Source: Polydactylus sextarius (Eukaryota > Chordata > Actinopteri > Polynemidae). Taken from it: DNA of 64,000 nucleotides. The notes below the pieces were generated by a model, which saw nothing but the letters and a program-made list of their open reading frames with translations, had not been told where the DNA came from and did no database searches. This document shows positions 10,004 to 21,960 of the stretch, piece after piece. The stretch is from contig CM028925.1 of the NCBI GenBank assembly GCA_016801845.1, positions 868,001-932,000 of the forward strand, read 5' to 3'. Position numbers and translations under genes: made by a program. Positions within the stretch are counted from its first letter, which is position 1. Each line of letters opens with the position of its first letter.

Positions 10004-10599
10004 GGCAGATCCACTCTGGCTGGCACTTTCTCCATCATGCGCCAAAAGACGACAACAACAACAACATGGAGATGTCCTCATGCAAACGCGTCGCTCCTCC
10101 ATTGCGCCACTTTCATGTTGTGTGCTTTCATACTTTAGCTTAATTACAGGAGCTGATGATTGATAAAGACCATCATCTGTTCCGTGTATCAGTCCAACGC
10201 CTGTTGATGAATCTGCCGGAGACTTGGTTTACGACGAGAAATCGCACTTTGATTATTTATTTTATCTATTATTTTTTACTATTAACTGCCTCGGATTCAG
10301 GATCAGATAATAAAGCCTCAAATACCCATAGATTTGTAATCATGTTGCACCTTCTGTGAATGTATTTCATTAGTTACACTCTTTTATTTACAGCATCTTA
10401 CAATAAATTACAATTACAACTTAATAAATTTACACGAATGTGACTTTTACTTTGAAATGCGTTAAGGTGTTTTCGTTTTCTCTTTTTTCCCGTTTTGGAT
10501 GGATTTTGTTTTTGTTAATTGTGTGTCTGTGTGTGTCCATCCTGCAGCTTTTCTTCTTCTTATTTTTTTATTTATTTTTTTTTTTTTTGCATATATAAC

Positions 10600-10990
10600 A
10601 AAACTAGTTTTTCTTCTCTCTCTCCTTTCTTCTACATTTCCCAGCTCTTAGCTTCGGTTTCTGCCTCGCCTTTTCTGGCTCCAACAACTTTGTTCCATTT
10701 CTCATTTCTCTGGCATAATTACAGCTTTATAGCATTCTCCATTGCTTGGGCACGTTGTAGATACCCCCCCCGCCCACTTTTTTTTTTGTCTTTTTTGGTT
10801 TGGCACTCATTAATAATTCACAGAAAGAGACTGGGAAATTTTAGTGCAATTTGCAGCTGCTGAATCCCAGTTATTGTTTTGCAGGGTGTTGCGCAGAGAG
10901 AGAAAAACCTCGGACGAAGCCTTTGTAGTCCTGAATGTAATTTGGCTGCGTCTCTCTCTGACAGGCCACACATCATTAGGGGGGGGTGAA
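10600..10990. promoter_or_regulatory. Weak candidate non-coding element
   Basis: After a pyrimidine-rich lead the segments at about 10700-10760 (GGCATAATTACAGC) and 10810-10980 (TAATAATTCAC, CTGAATGTAATTTGGCTGCG) have CNE-like texture. A CCCCCC/T run at 10765-10795 interrupts them. Confidence 0.25.
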
Positions 10991-11689
10991 AGAGATATGG
11001 GTTGGATGAGGGGAAGGGGAGGGCGGGTAACGGCTCTGTCCAAAGAGTCAAACACGCTGTCCTCATCTGTCACTCCAAACCCCCGACGCTCTGTGTTTCC
11101 TTAATGCTCGTGGATGCTGTTTGTTCATATTTATGCCTCATAACTATCTATGTTTTATTCCGTTTGTTTGCGTTTGACCAGGCGGCTGCTGAATTATTCA
11201 GCTCAGGCCGAGCGGCTTTGCAAAAGACGACAAAGACGACGGGAAACTTTTCTTTAAAAAAAAAAAAAGCGACAACAGACACTTCTTGAAAGAGAAACAA
11301 TGGCTTTGTTGAACGAGGTTTTTCTTCAGGCGTCCTGGTGACCCGGCGGTTTTAGGACTCATTTTTCTCCCCCGATCTTAATGTCCGGCAAAAAGCCGAA
11401 ACGACCAGTCGACAGAGACGGCAAAGGTCAAAGGTGAAACTCTTTACCTGCGTCAGACCCTAAAGATATGATCATATGATGATGAAAAAATACGTTTGTA
11501 CTGTCTTTGATTTGTCGAAACCGTAACAAGTGTTTTTACATCGTTTTCTGTTGTGTTTTCTTCACAATCCAAATGATTAGTGAAAGTGATCGCGATTCGT
11601 ATGAACGTGAACAAGAAGTGTCCAGGAAATCATCAAATAAATAACAAACTATAAGAAATGAAAACCACTCTTTTTCTTTTTTTTTTTTT
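10991..11689. other. Spacer, nothing recognised
   Basis: Mixed sequence with an A run near 11257-11268 and a T run of about 20 at the right end. No gene or repeat family identified. Confidence 0.35.
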
Positions 11690-12190
11690 TTTTTTTTGCG
11701 GATTTTGCCCGGCCTGACCTATTTTGCACAGAGTATCTCATAACCGCGGAGTTTAGGGCTGTTTAATTCTAGGTGACACAGCAGTGTCCTGCAGTCTTTT
11801 CTTTCTTAATCCCTGGCATCTTCGGTAAAAGATCTCTCAGAAGAAACAGCGCTTGTTTCTGGCATCCAGCCGCCGCAGGGAAGGGGAGATTGTCAGGGCG
11901 CATTTCTTCCCTGCTCGCCAGCCATTCCTCAGGAGGGTTATTTGTGCGTGTGTTTGTGTGTATAAACCCCCTCACCACTTTTTTTTTTTTTTTTTTTTTT
12001 AGGTAAACTGAGTGGGAAGGAGGGGAAGAAGAAAGAGAGGTGGCAGCTCTCCCCCCTTCGGAGAACAATTCCACCTTAAGCTCTTTTTGGAAATTACAGG
12101 AATGTTTCTCTTGTATTGCTCTTGTCACCTTGCCTCCAACATGGCCGCAAACAAGCTAAAGTGAAACTCGGTGATGCGTTTGCTCCAGAG
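11690..12190. promoter_or_regulatory. Candidate conserved non-coding element 4
   Basis: Two even-composition blocks (about 11697-11960 and 12030-12180) flank a T run at 11979-12000. They contain GGCCTGACCTATTTTGCAC, GTTTAATTCTAGGTG and CACCTTGCC segments. No splice-bounded open frame was found. Confidence 0.28.
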
Positions 12191-12959
12191 CGGTGGAGGA
12201 AGGAGGAAGAAAACAGGGGAGGAGGAGGATGCCCGGCGGGCTGGTGTTTCGTGTCATCCTCTGATAGCGGGTTTTGTTTGGCCGGAGGAGGTTTTTGTGC
12301 AGAGGGATGTTGAACGCGAGGCTGACTGTGTGTCCGGTAATCTCGCTGACCTCGCTGCCCAGCCGCCGAGGAGGAAACGCAGCGTGAGGCTCAGCCTGCC
12401 CACCCTCGTCCACCACCACCACCACCCTCTAATCCAAGCCTTGCCCTCCAAAATCTGTCACAGAATAAAACACACTAAAATCACCTGCATCCAGGAGTTT
12501 ATTATGCAGTTTGACGTTCTGAAAAACTGCCTATATATGCTTTTTATCATTTCACTCTCTCTCTCGCTACACTATATAAAGAATTATTGATATTTTGGAC
12601 ATCTTTACTGTATAGTAAAGGTTAGCGGATTTTTATTTCCTATGTTTTGATATACAATGACCATCTTTTTTTAATGCATTTACATTTTATGACTCATTTT
12701 ATGTTGTATCCTACAAATAATCTACATTTAAAAGTTCTACCTACCTAGTTTTTACAGTGCATTCACTTCTAAGTATAAAAATACCAAAGTTAAGGAGACC
12801 AAATGAAAATAAAAAGCGCTGTGGTTGGGTACTTAGGTAAACCGCGTTGGGAAACACTTCAGAATAACTTGTCTTTGTGCAGCAGCAGATAAGGACGGGG
12901 TCGACTCCCTTTCTACAACATCCCATCTACAAGGAGACCGGGCGTCCTGGAAACCCCGA
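12191..12959. other. Spacer with CCA repeat
   Basis: GC-rich GGA/GAG-rich sequence to about 12440 with a (CCA)n run at 12410-12426, then AT-rich sequence. Nothing gene-like. Confidence 0.4.
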
Positions 12960-13880
12960 GTTTTCCCCCAATCAAAAGTTCCATTAACCTGGAGCACCAG
13001 GAGCTAATTGAGAGCGGGAAGAGGTTGAGATACATCACCGTGTCATTTCAGCCGCACGGCTCGCCCGAAAACGCGGCCGCGTCCGGCGACGTCACGCGGT
13101 GTCACGGCTGACATATTTGTAATTATCTGGGCTAATAAGAAACGAAACGTGGCAACAACGCGTCCAAGGGTGATGCAGTTTTTTTTTTTTTTCCAGCCGG
13201 GAAGTGGACTCTGTGAGGAAAAGACAATGGGCAGGAAGATTTCACCCACCAACCTTTGATAACCCACATCATGTTTTAAGCATTAGGAGATGCATAAGTA
13301 CTCCTTTTGCATAAAAAAAAATCCACAAATCTGCATTACTGTTTTGAAGATTTATGAATCTCAACTTCGCACATGCTCTTTGGTGGCGGGAGATCATGAG
13401 TTCATTATGTTTTGCACGGTTTTCTGATGGTTGCGTCTCTCTTATCTCCTTGAGAGGGTGAAAGATATTCTAATCTGTCGCCCCAATAGCCTTAAGCCGT
13501 GGTGCGGCGAGTGGGCCAACTTTTGTTCCGCATAATCCCTCCACCCAGCGAGGGGAGGTCATGTTTGTCAAAATGTGGTGAAGTGAACATGAATTTTTTT
13601 TTTCTTCTCTCCTCCTCCTCCTCCTTCTTCTTCCTCTTCTTCTTCTTCTTCTTTCCTGGCTTAATTTGGAATTAAAAATGCATGCGATTTTGAACTTTAG
13701 ATCTCTGGAGAGAGCCGTAAACAAGTATGAAATGAAGTGTCTTTTTGAAACGCTGCGACGGGGACGTGAATTGAATCAAGGCGCTCACATTATTCGACCG
13801 TGGCGGCTTTCAGAAGGATGGCGGGGTGATGACCAGAGTGGCCTCTCAAGTCCAATCGCTCAGTTGATCCATATTGAATA
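12960..13880. promoter_or_regulatory. Candidate conserved non-coding cluster 5 with CpG-dense core
   Basis: Includes CATTAACCTGG and GCTAATTGAG (about 12983-13015), then a CpG-dense core at 13060-13115 with GCGGCCGCG and GACGTCACG (CRE-like), then GTAATTATCTGG near 13118. A second even block covers 13300-13560. A CTT/CCT tract lies at 13600-13655, followed by GGAATTAAAAATGCATGCG and further even sequence to 13880. An enhancer or an unannotated CpG promoter are both possible. Confidence 0.33.
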
Positions 13881-14862
13881 AAACAAAGAGGAGAGCAGGA
13901 AAAACTGACACATTTGAACGCAGATCAGAATCCAAAGAGGAATTATGTGAATCGTATTTTATCCACATAGTTTATGTTTACATGATTTACCGCCATTTTA
14001 CAGCCATTACAAGTGTATAAGAACCTTGTAACAAATAAAAGAAAAAACAATACCTGACTTAATCATTAGTTACAGTGCAGTTAAGACAACGCCAAGAGTC
14101 CAGCTCTGCATCAGTTAAATCAGTCTGACACTCCTTAAACATTAAAGTATGCAACAACGACGACTTCAGAGAATTTATGTGCAGTATTTTGCGATATTTT
14201 TCATGTGTTATTGAGCCCCGAGAGTCTTTGCCTTATGATTAATCCCTAGATTATTTTTAACAGCTTGTCTAAAAAGCGTTGTAGCAACGGACGCCTTTAT
14301 TTCTAAAAATGTCAGGAGAAAAAAAAAAAAAGCAGAACGCTGTACTAGTGACACTTGATTAAAGTAACACATTTCTGACCTGAAAAAATGAAACCTTTGG
14401 GGGGAAGAAAAAAAAAGAAAAAAAAAAAAACAAAACAAAGCAAACTATTAGACAGTTCCAGAATTAATTGAAATTTTTTGACCTGGTGATAGCACCAGAT
14501 GGAGAGTCATGATATCCCCCAAGTTCACAAAGACAATGAACATCCACAACAAATAGAATTTGCTGGCGTGTATCTGAGGCCAGTCAACTGAAAATTAAAG
14601 GGTCTCCAAGGTAATGAAGTTCTATCCTCTGACAAACAGTCTTTGTAATCCACCAAATAGCTGCTGCTATGATCAGCGTAGACCTTTTAAAAGGTGCTGT
14701 ATCTAAGTTTGGTTATCGCTACGTATAGCCATTAGCATTTAAACAATAGCAGCTAAACAATATTTACCAAGAGCTACAGCGTCTTAGTATTTACAAATTG
14801 TTAAAATAGTCGGGATTAGCCATTTAGCATGCTAACTATGACATGCTAACACTGGAATGAAT

Positions 14863-14902
<40 letters not shown>

Positions 14903-15399
14903 GCTCCCTTTATGTACGTAAGTACATACGTCCATTTAAAACATCAGGGCCTTTATACTCCCCATGCATACTTTCAATAAAAAAGAGCCAGTGCTGTAGA
15001 CGGCGGTGGTTTGTGCTCGCACTTGAGCTTTACTGTGCAACATTGCCCGTTTGTTGCGTACTGCTACGCGTCAGTAAGCTCCTGAAAACGGACCAAATTA
15101 TGCACGTAATGACGGATGAAAGTAGTTAAATCGCCTTACTTGACATTTTATGTGGTGTGATGAGCATGTGCAACTTAAAATATTAACAAATATTACATTA
15201 TATTAATATGTAATTAAAGAACTAGTTACCAAACAGGAAACTAGGTAAAATGTCTACTTACACTGACTAAAAGATCTGCATATTTAAGTATAACTTACTC
15301 AGTTTAGGACAATTCTGTTTGTATTCAGTGTTAAACCTGTTTCCCTTCACTTTCTCAACTCACACTCTCCTCTTGTTCTAACATTTACATCATTTTCTG
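13881..15399. other. AT-rich spacer with microsatellite
   Basis: AT-rich, with A runs at 14319-14331 and 14409-14430, repeated TTAGCATGCTAAC-type words near 14822-14850, and a CA/TA microsatellite. No gene seen. Confidence 0.4.
14863..14902. repeat. Compound (CA)n-(TA)n microsatellite
   Basis: A CA run passing directly into a TA run. Confidence 0.95.
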
Positions 15400-15620
15400 A
15401 GCTCTGCTGCTCTTTGCTCATTACCAGCAGGGACATTTGTCCCTCTTTAGTAGCCGGTTGCACCGAGGTCTGGCAGCACCTTAAGTAAAAGACAACACGT
15501 TCTGCTCTCCGTCAGGATGCATGGGAAGAGTCACAACGACGGTCAAGCGCAATTAATATTCATGTCCGTGTCCTATTTCGATTTCTCAAGGCGTCAACAT
15601 TTACTGGTCTGTTGTAAAAA
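15400..15620. promoter_or_regulatory. Weak candidate non-coding element
   Basis: Even-composition sequence with GCTCATTACCAGC near 15417 and GCAATTAATATTCATG near 15548; otherwise unremarkable. Confidence 0.22.
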
Positions 15621-16239
15621 CAAAAACCCAGATGACTGAGCGATAGTGATGATTTAAGGGAACTTTAGATGTTGAGTGCTTCTCTTAACCCTTATCAAAC
15701 TGAATATTTGAAAGCGTGCAGCCTCTCCAACCTCACTGTCAGCATGTTTGTGCTCAGACAGCTCTCCTGCCAACAACACATGCCTACAGCTGTGAGGAGC
15801 TGGAGGTCAGACTGCAGGACGCACAGCGGATTGGATTACACTACAGCTCAGGTATTCGGCTGGAGCTCCCGTCCAGAGCCACTTGAAACATGCTCACACA
15901 GCTGTGGATTGTAAACTGAGAGAAAAAAAAAAAAAAAACGCAAGACCTGAACAGGTCAAAAGTTGCGTTCAGTTCACTCTAGCAAAGATGGTGTCTGAAA
16001 GAGTCTCAAAACACAAGGTACATTCAAATATGACAATCAAATGTAAGAAAGGCAGAAGAAAATGTAAATTTAGCTTCTATATATTTGATATTTTTCTGAT
16101 ATTTAAGCCAAATTGAATCAAAAAACATCCTTTTGATCCTGGCCTCTGCAGAGCTGTAAAAAAAAAACAGCTGAATAACTCCAACAACAGTTTGTTCCTT
16201 TACAAACAACTAAACTTTGTAACCTCTGCCGCCGGAGGC
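15621..16239. other. Spacer, nothing recognised
   Basis: An A run at 15924-15938 and AT-rich sequence; short ORFs without coding character. Confidence 0.35.
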
Positions 16240-16640
16240 CGTGAAAGCGGCAGGGCGTGCAGCCCGAACCGCTGCAGTCATCTGTTGGAGCGGCAGTGAC
16301 AGCTTGACCAGGGGAGCGACCCCCCCTAAACCCCCCCTCCTTCTCCCGGATGACGGATGGCGTGCGGCCGGAAACGAGCGCCTTTATCAGGCCGCATTAT
16401 CCCCCAGCAGCCGATCCAGACAGGCCAGATTTTTATCGAACTGTATTGGATTTAGTAATTTCCTTTTCCAAGACAAATGGATGGAGATACTGAAGGGGAG
16501 GGAGGGAAGCGATGGAGGACGGGTGGCTGGTGGGGTGGGGGGCTTATTGTCTTCAACCCTGCGGTGATTATTACTTATGATCCATTTAGTATTTGGGACT
16601 TGTACTGGTTATTACTCTCAGTCCACAGCAGCTTGTTCAC
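16240..16640. promoter_or_regulatory. Candidate conserved non-coding element 6
   Basis: Contains TTTATCAGGCCGCATTATC near 16382, GGATTTAGTAATTTCC near 16448 and TGATTATTACTTATGATCC near 16564, separated by a G-rich stretch (16497-16545). The 108-codon ORF across it has no recognisable domain and contains proline and glycine runs, so I do not call a gene. Confidence 0.3.
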
Positions 16641-17929
16641 CTTTCTGTTAAACACTTTGGTGCTAGAGGAGGAAGGAAGTTCAGTAACACAAAGAGTCAT
16701 GCTCTTTTATTTATTCAGAGAAAAAGTTTGTTGATTTAAGCCAAATTATGTCAAAGGTTTGTTTAAAGAGATGCAATGAAAAAGACCTACTCTCTGTCAA
16801 ATGTGACATATTTCACACTTAAAATGACTCTGACTTAAACTTAAACTTAATTGGAAAAATTTGTCTCAAAATGAACTGGATTCAGGACAACGACGGCAAA
16901 GATAAAAAAATGGCAGACTACTTTTTGTTTGATCGAAGGTAAGAAACGTTTGCTTAAAGATGCAAATTCATGTATAATGCACATGTGCCTGTGATGCTAC
17001 ACAGAACTTCGTGTTCACGTCAGTCTGGCCGACCTGCCTATTCTCTGCTCTTCCCGATCTTGAAAATTCAGGAACCAATGAAAAACGAGCTTTTACGTAG
17101 GTGTGGGTTTAACGCGATGACGCACAAGTTAAGCGACCTCAAACACATTTGTTTACAGTCAACATGGCGGCCGTGAAGGAGCGGAAATTAACCCATTCAG
17201 CTGTAGCTGATGTTTTAAGAGATTTTAACAGCGAGTTTTCTTTGAAAATGGAGCGAAAGGTAGCGAACTACAATCGGTGAGGTTTTTAATTTTCGATTTT
17301 CATCAGAATCAGTGGTCTGATTGGTTCCAGCTCTGTCCTCACGCACACAGAGGCATTTGATAGACGCCCGCTGATCCCGCCTCTGAGAACTTCCTGTCTG
17401 TGGGATTTTTGCCAGACTGAGCTCCGTTTACGAGCTTGGTGCGACAGCCAGGTTCTACTACCGTAACGCATCAATTTTGAATTCTATAATCTGTGATCTG
17501 CTGTGAGGTCATAACTGTTGTTGCTGCCCATGTAAAGTGACTTAGATTAGTTAGAGGAATTACTTATGTGGTAGCAAATGGTATCAAGTCTTAGTGATGT
17601 CTGTAACAAGAACAACACTTTGTTTCCCAAACTGACTTCAAAGCAGTTTGAAGAATGACTTTCCAACTTGGTAAAGAGTGGTACGGGAATGCAGCATTAA
17701 GCAACAACACTGACGTTATTAACAGGTTCAGTTCATTAATAACTTTAACCCTCAGTCAATGTTTTATTTCAAACCAAACCTGAGAGAGCACTAAACAAAT
17801 CCTGCACACCAGGAACCAGGAATTATTTATTTTACACTTGATTTTGTAGTGATGATTCTGCGCTCACTGCCTCTCTCATACACGGCTCTGTTTAGTAAAA
17901 GACACAACACCTCTAAAGGGAATACCTGA
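16641..17929. other. Spacer with probable interspersed repeat
   Basis: The segment 17270-17470 (from GGTTTTTAATTTTCG through GCGACAGCCAGGTTC) has the look of a dispersed fish repeat: compact, GC-balanced and with no conserved-motif texture. I cannot name a family. No gene seen. Confidence 0.3.
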
Positions 17930-18300
17930 GTAAACAACCGTCTTTTGTCGCGGAACATAAACGGGGCCTTTTCCATGCTGCCACGAGGCGGATGGATAAG
18001 GTGGATAAAAGTGTTCACCAAATGGCATATGTTGTTCTCCCACCTCGTTCCCTCCTCTCTCTCCCTCTGTGTGTGTGTGTACAAATCCCACGGCTGCGAA
18101 ACACACACAGACGGCGGCGGCACCTTGCTTTGATGAAAGCTGTGTCAGGTAATTTCACACTCTCACACGCGTGCAGTCATGTCGGCCTCCCTCGAGCGAA
18201 CTCATTACCTGTCTCGGCCGCCGGGCGCGATCGCGACGCACCTTCTGGAGACGCTGGCGTTAAACAAGCTGCACAGGGGGAAGGGTTGGGGGGAGGTTTG
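17930..18300. promoter_or_regulatory. Candidate conserved non-coding element 7
   Basis: Includes a GGATGGATAAGGTGGATAAAA stretch, CCAAATGGCATATG, a TG microsatellite-like run (18068-18080), and CTCATTACCTGTC beside a CpG-dense stretch (CCGCCGGGCGCGATCGCGACG, 18219-18239). Confidence 0.3.
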
Positions 18301-18960
18301 TTACAGCGAGAGGAGGAAGGAAGCGGGAGGGCTCGTCGTACTAAACGTGGTGGTGAAAAGTGACAGTAATGCCGAGTGCAGTTCATCTTTATCCTGAGGG
18401 GTGTGGGCGGGGGCTTCTGGGGTGAAAAACCGGAAAAGATGCACTGTGACGGACCGGCTAACCCGCTCAGGCAGCTCCGCTCACCTTGTAGCGTCGACGG
18501 CGACGACACAGACAAGAGCGAGGTCGGGGTTCACCTTCTGCTGGCCTGGGGAGAGCAGAGAAGCCAGAAATCGAGGGCCGAGACCCCCACCAGCTGTCTC
18601 CCTCCCTCTGTTGTGTTCTCTGACAAACGCCATCCCCTTCCCTCCAACACAATCGCCACCCCTACAACCTCCCTGCCGCGCGGGAGCTGTCAAGGGGGGG
18701 GACTGGACCTGCCAGCATGCATCTGGCTGACAGGCGACTGGGAAGGTGCACTGCGAGCGCACGTCACAATCAATAACCCCCGCTGAGAGCGATGGATGGG
18801 AGGGGTGGGGTGGGGGGTGGGGGCTCCCCGCCACTTCTCGGCGTGTTTTTATTTTTGTACCGAGGAGGGGCGGGGTTGTGAGGGGCGGGTGGGTGGGTGG
18901 GGAAGGGTGGCATTGGCTTGTCACCTAACAACAACGCGCTCGCTCCGGGTGTTCGGGAGT
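18301..18960. other. GC-rich spacer with G-quadruplex-prone runs
   Basis: GC-rich on both strands. Several overlapping ORFs up to 147 codons arise from the high GC content and have no family resemblance. G runs at 18798-18823 and 18867-18908 are entered separately. Confidence 0.45.
18798..18908 (+). other. G-quadruplex-prone G runs
   Basis: Two clusters (18798-18823 and 18867-18908), each with four or more G3-G6 tracts separated by loops of 1-7 bases on the plus strand, which meets the usual G4 pattern. Formation in vivo is unknown. Confidence 0.65.
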
Positions 18961-19648
18961 TTTGTTTTGAAAAAATACATATGCGCCGTGTGCAGGCGTG
19001 CGTACAGGCATGAAGAGAGACTTGCGGAGGTGCCATACGTGATGTGATAAACTGCAGGTCAGCGCTGGGGAGGGGTAGGAGGAGGGGGAGAGGGAGAGAG
19101 AAGCAGAGAGGTGGGGAGGGAACAAGGAAGGAGGATGTAACAGAACGACAATGAAAGATGTGTCAGGGGCTTTCAGAGAGATTTTCACTCTTATCCAGAT
19201 ACAAGACTCTAAAACAGACTCTTGGTCTTGAGTCATTGGAGTTTGAAGACTCAGAGACAATAAACATGACATTTTATTGTGAAGTTCAGACACCGGTGCT
19301 GCTGTTACGTTCACAAAAAGGTTGTAAATAGTAAATAGTGAATCTAGACATGGGGCATTAAAATACCCTGATTAATAGTTTTGGACATGGGTTTCGAGTC
19401 TTTAGGTTTGTATGTTACATACTACATAGAGAAATCACAATTATGACCAAATAGAAACTGCTTGTGGGAGCTTGGTGCCGAGTTGCATGATAGGAAATGT
19501 AGGAAGCAGTGAAGTGAATAAAAACAACCAAAAATTTGACTTTTTCCAAGTCATTAATCTGAGATGTAACAAGTCAAACTAAAAAGAAAATGAGGAGCTA
19601 CACTTTTAACAAAAGACCTGTTAAAAACTGAGCATGGAGTCTATTGGC
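18961..19648. other. Spacer, nothing recognised
   Basis: A purine-rich (GGA/GAG) tract at 19065-19135, then AT-rich sequence. No gene seen. Confidence 0.35.
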
Positions 19649-20092
19649 GCATCTCAAATCACATACTTCCATACTTACACTTACTATTTTGAATGCGTAA
19701 AGTGCATTCACACTGACAAGTATGGTAAAACGGAGTTACTGATGGTTTCACTAATTACGGACAATGACGCCATCTTGGCTACATAGCAGAAGAGGAGGGA
19801 ATCTCCACCTCAAAACAAGCCACAACAAGCAAACATCAGCACATGTAAGACTTTCATTATTGATTAGAATTGAAAACAAGAAGACAATCACGGCCCAAAT
19901 CCATGATTGATGTTTTGTCCAGTGACAGTTCACCATTAAAAAAAAAGAGTAGAAGAAGAAGACGTTGCGATCCTCATTTCTGGTAAGTGAACAACGAGAC
20001 AACACCACCCTGTTGAAATCCGGGCACTATGGAAGTAAACACATAGTATTCTACATGGAAGTGCACTAACGGTAGTATCCGAACTGAGACAC
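19649..20092. mobile_element. Non-autonomous DNA transposon (MITE-like) with imperfect terminal inverted repeats
   Basis: The left end GCATCTCAAATCACATACTTCC (19649-19670) and the reverse complement of the right end (20071-20092) agree at 15 of 22 positions, sharing the CTCA...ATACT.CC pattern. Words such as 'cttccatacttacactta' and 'aagtgca' inside resemble widespread fish DNA-element copies. The interior has no transposase frame, so it would be a non-autonomous copy. No clear target-site duplication is visible, so exact ends are uncertain. Confidence 0.5.
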
Positions 20093-20679
20093 ACTATATG
20101 TGTTTACCAAAGTGAGAAGTTACTGTGTTAAAATGTTGAAATGTTTACTCATTATCAATGAGAACCGACATCTGACTGCATTTAAAGATGGACGAGCTGA
20201 GAGATCCTCAAAGTGAAACCAAAACGTCTCCGTCGCCTCCTGATGGCGGGACGTGGATGTTCTCTCCACACCAATGTACGTTCACGTTTATTTTGAATTA
20301 GTTATTAGTTATTAGGTTTGAAATGGGCTTAGACATTCATGAATGACAGGTAAGAGTGAGATCAGGCAGGTGTAGCAGTGGGATTTGAATGTGTTGCTCC
20401 TATGTGGGATATTTTGTCTCTTTTAATTTTTTTTTTTGTACAGTGACAGGAAGGGGAAGCACACTGGCCTTTCTTTGAAATAATTTTTTTTTGGGGGGGG
20501 GCACTTTTGCCTGAGTGAGGCGGAGTCGAGTGAAGCTCGACCTTATGCTGTTTTTGACCTGTTGTAAGATGTAAAAGTCTAAAAGTCAAGTCTAAAACTT
20601 TGAGCTGTTTCCTTTGAAAACCTGCAGAGGAACACTGAGGCCGAGAGCGTGGCAGCAGCGCTGTGTATGTTTGCACGTG
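20093..20679. other. Spacer, nothing recognised
   Basis: Ordinary non-coding sequence with a T run and a G run near 20428 and 20491. No gene seen. Confidence 0.35.
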
Positions 20680-21240
20680 TGATTAAGTATCAGCGCGTTT
20701 GAGGTGTCTGTTTATGTGTGTGTTGCGGCGGCCGTGGAGGAGGAGGAGGAGGAGGAGGAGGAGGGTGATCAATTGCCTTTGCACTTACAGTCAACAGCCC
20801 AGGTCGTGGCTAACATACTGAAAGATCCGTTACGATACCTTCCCAGAAAAAGTGCCGCGGGGGGGTTGGAGTGGAGGAGAGTGAGCTGCCGCCCAGACGA
20901 GGAATTCCTGGCACATTCGTGTGTCCGTAAACAGATATAACAAGTTCCCTTCATCGTAAGATGAGAGAATGTCAATGGGGCCTGACACTGAGACACCCGA
21001 CCGCCGATCAATCGATAGCTGACATTACACCTCGGCACGTCAAGCCCCTTCAGTCGCGAGTATTAAAGTTTTGCATTACCAATGAGGTCCTGATGCTGCT
21101 ACTGCTGGGTTTTTCCTCCCCCCCCACCTCCCTCCTTTCCTCCTCCCCTGATAATTCATGTTTACCAGCCCTGCTTATATTTTGAAGGGTGATTATCCAG
21201 TCACATCAAAACCTTAATGAACCTCATTTCACTAGCGAGT
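20680..21240. promoter_or_regulatory. Candidate conserved non-coding cluster 8
   Basis: A (GGA)n tract (20735-20763) splits off the left end. The block 20765-21095 carries ATCAATTGCC, CCGATCAATCGATAGC and GCATTACCAATGAGG. After a pyrimidine tract, 21147-21240 carries CTGATAATTCATG and CCTTAATGAACC. Texture is strongly CNE-like. Confidence 0.35.
20735..20763. repeat. (GGA)n microsatellite
   Basis: Trinucleotide GGA run of about nine units. Confidence 0.92.
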
Positions 21241-21479
21241 GAGTAGTATTAGGAGGTTTTAGTTTTTTTTTTTTTTTTTTCTATTGGAAAATGAAATCTA
21301 TTTTTTTTTTTTTTTTTTTAAGAATTTTTTTAAAGAGACTTGAAGCTGATTAAAGTGATTCTGTTGTGATGTGAGACTCTACACAAAAGGACCGTTTCTA
21401 CAGCTTGGCTGTTTGTACTTTAGAGATGGAGATGGTCGGTCACGGCTTTTGGACCGCATCACGTCGTATTTAAGTCGAC

Positions 21480-21960
21480 AGCGTCCTCCTCCTTACGCTT
21501 TTTCTATAAAGCGCTGACAGATTTTCCTAACTGGGCAAATTAAGTGCTTTGATACCTCACTCATTTCCTCCTAAAGCCAATCAGAACGTGTTTACCGTCA
21601 CAGCCAGGGAAGGGGGAGAAGTTTTAAGTGTGTGTGTGTGTTTTTTTTTTCTTCTGGCCTCTGATGTGAGGCGGCCCCATCCACAGCGAGAAGAGGGGGC
21701 ATCCTTTTAATGAAGCGCTGAGCAATTATCAAAGCCGCCTCCTATTGATCTCCATGCTGGTGCCAGGTCGACCGGCCAGACGCTTGCTTTTTAAGTCACT
21801 TTTTTTTTTCCTGAGCTCCGGTTCATTATGAGGACCAGGCACCATGAAAACGTGTGTCAGGGTGTCGAGCGCTGCCTTACACTCATTTGCCGTGTTTTTT
21901 ATTTTTGGGTTTTTTTTTTTTAACGGATTCAGGGGTTAAAAAGGCCCGCGTGGTTATGTT
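21480..21960. promoter_or_regulatory. Candidate conserved non-coding cluster 9
   Basis: Two even segments, 21500-21610 (GGGCAAATTAAGTGC, AGCCAATCAG) and 21690-21800 (AGCAATTATCAAAGCC, TATTGATCTCC), separated by a TG/T run. The sequence between 21241 and 21480 before it is mostly T runs (21261-21280, 21301-21319). Confidence 0.33.

Larger units (their letters stand above)
6871..10599. other. Low-complexity-rich spacer
   Basis: Dominated by microsatellites, homopolymers (T run 7139-7157) and GGA/GAG repeats (7738-7757). Two related 'CCATGATGCTTG' segments near 8848 and 8914 suggest a decayed duplicated repeat. Short ORFs here cross the repeats and are not credible genes. Confidence 0.45.

Noticed and set aside
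16241..16567. 108-codon plus-strand ORF
   Set aside because: No family resemblance, proline and glycine runs from C and G tracts, and no exon boundaries.
18481..18924. 147-codon minus-strand ORF in GC-rich sequence
   Set aside because: Several frames are open on both strands here because stops are rare in GC-rich DNA; no coding signature.
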